Part shown: in pieces, positions 1 through 5,700 of the stretch | Numbering within the stretch: position 1 is the first letter of the stretch | How the letters are laid out: every line of letters begins with the position of its first letter | NCBI GenBank assembly: GCA_002455335.1 | Contig: DKKP01000390.1 | Coordinates: 282-7,086, forward strand | Direction: 5' to 3' | Length of the DNA: 6,805 nucleotides | Source of the DNA: Anaerolineales bacterium UBA6663 | Lineage (GTDB): Bacteria > Chloroflexota > Anaerolineae > Anaerolineales > UBA6663 | The notes under the pieces: generated by a model | Seen by the model: only the letters and a program-made list of their open reading frames with translations | Told to the model about the DNA's origin: nothing | The model's database searches: none | Program-made: the position numbers and the translations under genes

Positions 1-59
1 AGTTGGGTCGTTGCCGCGGGCAGCGACGCTTCGGGCAAGGGGCTGGCGTTTGAGGTCAT
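1..59 (-). CDS. Possible N-terminal fragment of a leftward gene (partial)
   Basis: On the minus strand an ATG at 59-57 opens a frame that stays open to the window edge, giving 19 residues that begin MTSNASPLPEASLPAATTQ. A GGAG Shine-Dalgarno (minus strand of 65-68) lies 5 bases upstream of the ATG, which is good spacing. The peptide is rich in Ser, Pro, Ala and Thr, which suits a disordered N-terminal tail; no hydrophobic signal segment or domain is visible. The gene would be divergent from the plus-strand gene starting at 283, making 60-282 a shared control region. The identity cannot be judged from so short a piece. The main alternative is a chance ATG in non-coding sequence, since plus-strand frame 1 is also open here. 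Confidence 0.42.
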   Translation of the reverse strand, partial: MTSNASPLPEASLPAATTQ

Positions 60-60
60 G

Positions 61-149
61 GGTGCTCCGGGCGTGGTGATGGCTCAGTGTGCCCAATCGC
101 ACCGGCCCAGACAAGCACCCGATTCGGCGTCGGCGAGCACCCAGGTGCT
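61..149. promoter_or_regulatory. Cluster of GGTGCT/AGCACC half-sites in a divergent intergenic region
   Basis: The hexamer GGTGCT or its complement AGCACC occurs at 61-66 (+), 114-119 (complement), 136-141 (complement) and 144-149 (+). The last two form the palindrome AGCACC-CA-GGTGCT. The 8-mer CAAGCACC at 112-119 is also an exact complement of GGTGCTTG at 144-151, so two alternative hairpins share one right arm. Repeated half-sites with a central palindrome between divergent genes resemble an operator array. No regulator family can be named, and the first copy overlaps the putative ribosome binding site of the leftward gene. Confidence 0.3.
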
Positions 150-257
150 TGATCCTGTTGGCCAAGCCATGTGCGTCAGTCGAGCAATCCGCGGCCAGCA
201 TCCGCTGCTGAGAACGCGGGATACAGGGGCCCGGGGTGCCCGACGACGGGCGTCCAC

Positions 258-263
258 TACAAT
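258..263 (+). promoter_or_regulatory. Candidate -10 box for the 218-residue orphan gene
   Basis: TACAAT matches five of six positions of the sigma-70 type -10 consensus and lies 20 bases before the preferred ATG at 283. No recognisable -35 hexamer sits 15-19 bases upstream, where the sequence is a G/C-rich stretch containing a small hairpin (GCCCG-ACGA-CGGGC, 238-251). Transcription from here would give a very short leader that still just includes the Shine-Dalgarno. Confidence 0.3.
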
Positions 264-270
264 ACCGACC

Positions 271-277
271 GGAGGAG
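271..277 (+). promoter_or_regulatory. Strong Shine-Dalgarno that decides the start at 283
   Basis: GGAGGAG is followed by five bases and then ATG at 283. This is the reason for choosing 283 over the in-frame ATG at 58: the upstream codons have no comparable ribosome site and encode a low-quality Arg/Ala-rich stretch, and the recognisable conserved region starts well after 283. Confidence 0.7.
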
Positions 278-282
278 CCACC

Positions 283-939
283 ATGCCAGCTCGACGTTCA
301 GATGCCCTGGATCGGTTTGTCAACGCTTTGACCCCATCGGAGCGCCGCCTGTGGCGCGGGCTGACCACGCCGATCAAGATCCAGAACTTCCTCGACACCA
401 TCCCGTATACCGGCGAGGAGCGCTATCGCTGCCCGTTGACGTTTCTGCGGGATCGGACCGGGCATTGCTTCGACGGCGCCTTGTTCGCGGCGGCGGCGCT
501 ACGCGCGATCGGCCATCCGCCGTTGTGGGTCGACCTGATCCCGGGCGACGACGACGACCATATCCTCGCGGTCTTCAAACGCAACGGCGGATGGGGCGCC
601 GTGGCCAAATCGAACTTCAGCGGGCTTCGTTACCGAGAGCCGGTCTATCGCAGCCTGCGCGAACTGGCGATGAGCTACTTTGAGGATTACTTCAATCTGG
701 CGTACAAACGCGCGCTGCGCGGCTACACTCGCCCATTGAACCTCGCGCGGTTTGACAGGATCGACTGGCTGACCTCGGATGCCGGGCTCGACGACATCGG
801 GGTGGCGCTGGGCGAGATCCCATCGTACAGGTTGTTGACCCCGGCCCAGGTGCGCGCGCTCAACCCCGTCGATGAACGCACCTTCAACGCGGCCGCGTTG
901 GGGGCCGACTTGAGCGAGTCGTACATGCCCACGACGTAA
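283..939 (+). CDS. Uncharacterised protein with transglutaminase-like (Cys-His) signature
   Basis: The product is 218 residues, with no signal peptide or membrane segment, so probably cytoplasmic. A central block resembles the transglutaminase/cysteine-peptidase fold. Gly60-His-Cys62-Phe-Asp-Gly is followed by a small-residue helix (about 65-77) ending in Ile-Gly-His-Pro-Pro. Next comes a strand (WVDLIP, 82-87), an acidic DDDDH run ending in His93, and a GGWGAVAKSNF segment (102-112). Cys62 and His93 are placed as nucleophile and general base would be. The usual third Asp is not evident; Asn111 is the nearest candidate. After this come RYREPVYRSLRELAMSYF (116-133), which I recall as typical of a widespread family of hypothetical bacterial proteins, and a basic-to-mixed C-terminal half. 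No substrate or pathway can be assigned. The gene stands alone, converging on the decarboxylase gene at 980. Coding status is well supported; the fold is moderately supported; activity is inference. Confidence 0.82.
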   Translation: MPARRSDALDRFVNALTPSERRLWRGLTTPIKIQNFLDTIPYTGEERYRCPLTFLRDRTGHCFDGALFAAAALRAIGHPPLWVDLIPGDDDDHILAVFKRNGGWGAVAKSNFSGLRYREPVYRSLRELAMSYFEDYFNLAYKRALRGYTRPLNLARFDRIDWLTSDAGLDDIGVALGEIPSYRLLTPAQVRALNPVDERTFNAAALGADLSESYMPTT

Positions 940-944
940 ACGCG

Positions 945-957
945 CCCGCCGCGCGGG
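945..957. terminator. Weak hairpin between convergent genes
   Basis: CCCGC-CGC-GCGGG forms a 5-bp stem with a three-base loop in the 40-base gap between the two convergent stop codons (939 and 980). No T-run follows on either strand, so it is a poor intrinsic terminator and may only be GC-rich spacer. Confidence 0.2.
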
Positions 958-979
958 ACTTGCTGCAGCGGATCGGGCT

Positions 980-2416
980 TCATGGCGTCGTCGAGGAAGG
1001 AGCGTGCGCCGCCTGGAGCAATGCCGACCAGGCGCGCGCGACATCGGCGCCCGTGGTGCGCCAGTTCGAGAAAGCGGCCCGGATGGCCGGGCGTCCGGCG
1101 TAGACGGTGGGCGTCAGGAAGACCTCGCCGCCCTCGCGCAACCGGGTGAGCAGGTCAGCGACACGTTCAGTTGAAGCCTCGCCTGCCAGGGTGAAACACA
1201 CCACGTTGAGCCTCACGGGCGCGAGCAGCTCGAAGACCGAGGATCCTTCAATCCGCGAACCAAGCTCGCGCGCCAGCGCGCAGCAGCGCTCGACGATGTC
1301 GCGATACCCTGCCGCGCCATACGCCTTCAGCGTGAACCACGCAGGCAGGGCGCGCCAACGGCGCGAGTTCTCGGGCGTCAGGTGGAGGGCGTCGGGGTCA
1401 TCGCCCAGGGCGCCGAGATAAGCGGCGCTGTTCTGAAAGACCTGGGCCTGCAGCGCGCGGTGGCGCGTGAACTGCATGGCGCTGTCATAGGGGACGTTGA
1501 GCCACTTGTGCGCGTCGACACAGACCGAATCGGCGGCGTCGAGGCCGGCGACGAGGCTCGCATGCGCGGATGAACAGGCCGCGAAAGCGCCGAAGGCCGC
1601 GTCGGCGTGGAGCCAGAACGCGTAGCGCTCACGGAGCGCGCTGATCGCCTGCAGATCGTCGAAATCCCCGGTGTTGACTGTGCCGGCGTTGGCGACCACG
1701 ATCGCGGGCCGGCCGGCAAGCGCGGCGAGACGCTGCTCAAGCGCCGCGACGTCGACGCACTCGCGCCCGGGAAGGGCGGGCACGGATTGCAGAGCGCCGC
1801 GGCCGAGGCCGATGATGCTCAAGGCCTTTGAGATCGAGGCATGCGCCGTGCCGCTCAGCACGGGTGTCGGCGGCAGAGCGCCCACACCCTGTATGGCCAC
1901 GTCGACGCCGAGCTGTGCGCCGACCCATTGGCGGGCGATCGCCAGGCCCACGACGTTGCTAAGCGTCGCCCCGGAGACGAAGAGGCCCAAATGCGCCTCC
2001 GACAGGCCAAGCAACTGGCGCAACATGGCGATCGCCTCGTGCTCGATGGCGACCGTTGCGGGCTCGGTCTTGCCCGCGGCGTTCTGGTCGTAGGCGCTGG
2101 CGAGCCAATCGCCGATCAGCGCTGCGGGCGTGCTCCCGCCGGTGACGAAGCCCCAATAGCGCGGCCCGGCGCTGCCGGTCAGGCTGCTGGCGAAACGTTC
2201 CTGGAACTCGGACAACGCGCTGCGAGCTCCGGCGCCCTTGGCCGGCAGGTCATGGGCCATACGCGGCGGCGTGGCGCGGCCCGCTGGGTGCGTGTCCAGC
2301 GATGACAGATGAGAGATCGCGGCTGCGCGGGTTGCGGCAAGCAGCGTGTCAAGTTGGGCGAAATCGGCGGCGAGCGCAGGGTGCATCGATTCTAACCTTC
2401 GACCTGTCAGGTCCAT
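980..2416 (-). CDS. PLP-dependent decarboxylase (group II) / aspartate aminotransferase-fold enzyme
   Basis: This 478-residue protein is a full-length fold-type I PLP enzyme of the pyridoxal-dependent decarboxylase family (glutamate, aromatic amino acid and diaminobutyrate decarboxylases are relatives). Landmarks in order: GPRYWGFVTGG (84-94); SGATLSN (148-154), at the phosphate-binding position; HASISKALSIIGLG (192-205), whose His192 should stack on the cofactor ring; GTVNTGDFDD (245-254); HADAAFGA (270-277), with Asp272 expected to contact the pyridine nitrogen; and DAHKWLNVPYD (301-311), with Lys304 the Schiff-base lysine. Near the C-terminus RPAIRAAFSNWRTT (442-455) is typical of the clade. 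The loop that carries the protonating Tyr in aromatic amino acid decarboxylase has no Tyr here (see findings). The substrate cannot be read from sequence. Two starts compete: 2416 (GGTGA, 6-base spacing) and Met11 at 2386 (GAAGG, 9-base spacing), the latter beginning MHPALAADFAQLD, which looks like the natural family start. It is monocistronic and convergent with the orphan gene. Confidence 0.93.
   Translation of the reverse strand: MDLTGRRLESMHPALAADFAQLDTLLAATRAAAISHLSSLDTHPAGRATPPRMAHDLPAKGAGARSALSEFQERFASSLTGSAGPRYWGFVTGGSTPAALIGDWLASAYDQNAAGKTEPATVAIEHEAIAMLRQLLGLSEAHLGLFVSGATLSNVVGLAIARQWVGAQLGVDVAIQGVGALPPTPVLSGTAHASISKALSIIGLGRGALQSVPALPGRECVDVAALEQRLAALAGRPAIVVANAGTVNTGDFDDLQAISALRERYAFWLHADAAFGAFAACSSAHASLVAGLDAADSVCVDAHKWLNVPYDSAMQFTRHRALQAQVFQNSAAYLGALGDDPDALHLTPENSRRWRALPAWFTLKAYGAAGYRDIVERCCALARELGSRIEGSSVFELLAPVRLNVVCFTLAGEASTERVADLLTRLREGGEVFLTPTVYAGRPAIRAAFSNWRTTGADVARAWSALLQAAHAPSSTTP
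2401..2413. promoter_or_regulatory. Perfect palindrome GACCTG-T-CAGGTC at the decarboxylase start
   Basis: A 13-base exact inverted repeat (6+1+6) lies between the two candidate start codons of the decarboxylase gene. If translation starts at 2386 it sits in the 5' leader, as an operator might; if translation starts at 2416 it encodes residues 2-5. The symmetry and size suit a dimeric helix-turn-helix repressor, but no particular family can be named. Confidence 0.35.
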
Positions 2417-2474
2417 TCAGATTCACCGCAAATCACGACGTTTCAAAAAACGCCTTTGTCGAATTCGTGCGCTA

Positions 2475-2480
2475 ATTCTA
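2475..2480 (-). promoter_or_regulatory. Candidate -10 box for the decarboxylase gene
   Basis: On the minus strand TAGAAT (five of six consensus positions) lies within an A/T-rich patch 58 bases upstream of the 2416 start and 88 bases upstream of the 2386 start. A convincing -35 at normal spacing was not found. Confidence 0.25.
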
Positions 2481-2583
2481 ACCAATCGCGCATCACCCGA
2501 CGCCGTCACAAGCGTTCGTGAAGCCGTCGACGCCGGACACCGCCCCACATCGCCCACGCCGCTCACGGCCCAGCACAGTGGCT

Positions 2584-2620
2584 CAGGCGCGTGTTTTCGA
2601 ACGCCTGGCATCGGCCGATG
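2584..2620. repeat. Hairpin and adjacent 12-base palindrome upstream of dnaE
   Basis: CAGGCG (2584-2589) pairs exactly with CGCCTG (2602-2607) around a 12-base loop containing TTTTCGAA. Immediately after it CATCGGCCGATG (2609-2620) is a perfect zero-spacer palindrome. They lie about 60 bases before the TATAAT box of dnaE, a plausible regulator-binding position. No T-run follows in the right place for an intrinsic terminator. Confidence 0.3.
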
Positions 2621-2678
2621 AGGTTTTGCGCAATTGTTCAATCTGTCCGCGGATCGCGCTCGCAAGCCCTGATCGCGT

Positions 2679-2684
2679 TATAAT
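2679..2684 (+). promoter_or_regulatory. Candidate -10 box (perfect TATAAT) for dnaE
   Basis: An exact TATAAT in a GC-rich setting lies 112 bases before the dnaE ATG, giving a leader of roughly 100 bases. No TTGACA-like -35 is visible 15-19 bases upstream. A second, weaker option is TAGAAT at 2738-2743 with TTTGCA at 2716-2721 (16-base spacer). Confidence 0.4.
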
Positions 2685-2796
2685 CCACGTCCGTCCCAGA
2701 GGCGCGTCAACCGCATTTGCATTTCAAGCCGACTGACTAGAATCAATCGCGATCCGGCAGCGCGCCCACGCGCCGCCCGCGTCAATCGAGCCCGGT

Positions 2797-5700
2797 ATGT
2801 CTTTCGTACACCTGCACTGTCATTCCCAATACTCGCTCCTCGACGGCTTCAGCAACATCAAGAAGCTTGTCAAGCGCGCCAAGGAGATGGAGATGCCGGC
2901 GGTCGCGCTGACCGACCACGGCACCATGCACGGCACGATCGAATTCTTCCACGCCGCGGTCGACGCCGGCGTCAAACCCATCATCGGGCTCGAGGCCTAT
3001 CTCGCGCCGCGGCGGATGCAGGACCGGGACTCCAAGGTCGACCTCAAGCCCTTCCACCTGTTGTTGTTGGCAGAAAACCAGACCGGGTACAAGAACCTGC
3101 TCAAGATCGCCAGCGCCGCGCAGCTTGAGGGCTTCTACGGCAAGCCGCGCGTCGACCGCGACTACCTGGCGGCTCACAACGAGGGCCTGATCGCCACAAG
3201 CGGCTGTATGGCCGCCGACGTGCCGCGCGCTCTGGCCGAGGGCAACCACGATGAGGCCCGCCGCCGGCTCGATTACTACTACGAGGTCTTCGGCCCCGAG
3301 CGGTTCTTTATTGAACTGCAGGCCCATGACATCCCCGAGCTGACCGCCCTCAACCGGCAGTTGCTCGACCTCGGCCCGCGCTATCAGGCCAACTACGTCG
3401 CGACAAACGACGTGCACTACGTCGACGCCAGCGATGCCCGGCTTCAGGACGTGCTGCTCGCGATCCAGACCGGCTGCACGCTGGCCGACCCGAAGCGCAT
3501 GCGCATGTCCGATGCGTCGTATTACTTGCGCTCGCCGGCCGAGATGCGACGGCTGTTCGGCGACGTGCCGGGCGCGATCGACAATACGCTGCTGATCGCC
3601 GAGCGCACCGCCCTCGACCTCAAGACCAAGGGCTACAACCTGCCCAAGTTCCCAGTCCCCTCCGGCCACACGGCCGAGAGCTATCTGCGCGAGCTGTGCG
3701 AGGCAGGTCTGCGGATGCGCTACGGCGCGCGCGCCGACGATACCGTGGTGCGCCAGCGCCTGGATTACGAGTTGAGCGTGATCGAGAAGATGGGCTTCTC
3801 GGCCTACTTCTTGATCGTGTGGGATCTGTGCCAGTACGCGGCGCGCGAGGGCATCTGGTACAACGCGCGCGGCTCGGCGGCCGGCTCGATGGTGGCCTAT
3901 GTGCTCGAGATCACGCTGGTCGAGCCGCTCAGCCACGGCCTGATCTTCGAGCGTTTCCTCAACCCGGGCCGTATCTCGATGCCCGACATCGACCTGGATT
4001 TCCAGGACGACTTGCGCAGCCGCATGCTCGATTACTGCGTGCGCAAATACGGCGACGACAAGGTCGCGCAGATCATCACATACGGCACGCTCGGCGCGCG
4101 CGCCGCGATCCGCGACGTCGGCCGGGTAATGGACATCCCGCTGCCCGAGGTCGACAGGATCGCCAAGACCGTGCCGAACATCCCGGGTAAGCCGGTTACT
4201 ATCGCGCAGGCGCTCGAGGAGGTCGTCGAGTTCAAGCAGGCCTACGACGCCGCCCGCGGCGAGCAGGCCTATCTGCGCGAACTGATCGACACCGCCAAGG
4301 AGATGGAAGGCGTTGTGCGCAACGTCGGCACGCACGCCGCCGGCGTGGTGATCGGCGACAAGCCGCTGATCGAGTACCTGCCGCTGCATCGCCCGACCGG
4401 CAACGTCGAAGAAACGCCGATCAAGTCGGTGACGCAGTTCGAGATGGGCGTGCTCGAGAAACTCGGCATGCTCAAGGTCGACTTCCTCGGGCTGGCGACG
4501 CTGACCGTCATGCAGCGGGCCTGCGCGCTGATCACCGAGCGGCATGGCAAGCGGTACACGCTCGACAACATCCCGACCGATCATCCCGCGACCTACGAGT
4601 TGATGGGCAAGGGCCAGACGGCGGGCGTCTTCCAGGTGGAAGGCACTGGCATGAAGCGCTACCTCATGCAGATGAAGCCCCAGAACCTGGACAACATCAT
4701 CGCCATGATCTCGCTCTATCGGCCTGGGCCGCTGGAGTTCATCCCCAACTACATCAAACGCATGCACGGCGAGGAGCAGGTCGTCTACCAGCACCCCTCG
4801 CTCGAGCCGATCTTCAAAGAGACCTACGGCATCCCGGTCTATCAAGAACAGATCATGCGCGCGGCAGTCGACCTGGCCGGGTACTCGATGTCTGAGTCGG
4901 ACGACCTGCGCAAAGCGATCGCCAAGAAGAACAAGGAACAGCTGCAGAAGCACTCGCAGAAGTTCATCGCAGGTGCCGTCGAGCGCGGCATGCCCAAAGA
5001 TGCGGCTGAGAAGATCTTCGCCGACTGGGAGGAGTTCGCGCGCTACGGCTTCAACAAGAGCCACGCCGCCGACTACGGCGTGATCGCGGCGCAAACCGCG
5101 TACCTCAAGGCCGTATACCCGGCCGAGTACATGACCGCGCTGCTCTCGGTGTCGAAGAACGAGACCGAGAAGGTCGCGCAGTACATCGACGACTGCAAAT
5201 CGCTGGGCATTCAGGTCCTCCCGCCAGACGTGAACAAGAGCGGGCTCGATTTCACGATCGAGGATTTTGAGGGCGGGGGAGAAAAGAGAGAAGAGGGAAG
5301 AGGGAAGAAAGCGAACGGCAACGGTCGCTCCTCACCCCTCCTCCCTCCCTCCTCCGCCATCCGTTTCGGTCTGGCGGCGATCAAGAACGTCGGCGAGGGC
5401 GCCGTCGAGACGATCATCGCGGCGCGCAAGGCCGGCGGGCCGTTCGGGTCTCTCGACGACCTGTGCCAGCGCGTCGATCTGCGCCAGGTCGGCAAACGCG
5501 CGCTCGAGTGCCTGATCAAGGTCGGCGCGCTCGACGGCCTGGGCGAACGCGGCCAGCTGGCCGAGGGGCTCGATCAGATCGTCAACGCCAGCGTCGCGCA
5601 TTTCAAAGCAGCCGAATCGGGCCAGATGATGCTCTTTGGCGGCGCGGCCTCGGCCGAGACAGCGGCTTTCGCACACGTCCAGCTGCCCAAAGCCAAGACG

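Larger units (their letters stand above)
2389..2483 (-). repeat. Two copies of GGTTAGAAT upstream of the decarboxylase
   Basis: Read on the minus strand, GGTTAGAAT occurs twice in the same orientation, at 2483-2475 and 2397-2389, 86 bases apart. The distal copy contains a TAGAAT -10-like box. The proximal copy ends two bases before the alternative start codon at 2386. They may be a repeated regulator site or a repeated promoter element; with only nine bases each, chance is possible. Confidence 0.3.
2417..2796. other. 380-base divergent intergenic region, no gene found
   Basis: This gap separates the decarboxylase start from the dnaE start. It is less GC-biased than the coding sequence, with A/T-rich patches around 2441-2480 and 2623-2645. 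All three frames on both strands lack a credible small gene: the short open frames have no ribosome site and no recognisable peptide. It holds candidate -10 boxes for both genes, a 6-bp-stem hairpin and a 12-base palindrome, described separately. No tRNA, riboswitch or DnaA-box cluster was recognised. Confidence 0.6.

Noticed and set aside
58..282. N-terminal extension of the orphan protein from the ATG at 58 or further left
   Set aside because: The frame is open but the peptide is unstructured and Arg/Ala-rich, the upstream ATG lacks a good ribosome site, and GGAGGAG five bases before the ATG at 283 is a far better start.
2417..2796. Replication origin or small RNA gene in the intergenic region beside dnaE
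   Set aside because: No cluster of DnaA-box-like TTATCCACA sequences and no strong structured RNA with a terminator was found; only isolated short palindromes.
2782..5094. A 770-codon open frame on the minus strand opposite dnaE
   Set aside because: Its length follows from the GC-rich codon bias of dnaE, which avoids the codons that read as stops in antisense. The product is a His/Asp/Val/Arg-rich mirror with no recognisable domain, while the plus strand is unmistakably DnaE.
5286..5306. CRISPR-like repeats
   Set aside because: The units are seven-base tandem heptads with no spacers; nothing elsewhere in the window has repeat-spacer periodicity.
5269..5355. Sequencing error or frameshift explaining the odd dnaE segment
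   Set aside because: The same reading frame encodes clear DnaE sequence on both sides and the insertion is a multiple of three. A true in-frame insertion is simpler, though collapse or miscount of repeat units cannot be excluded.
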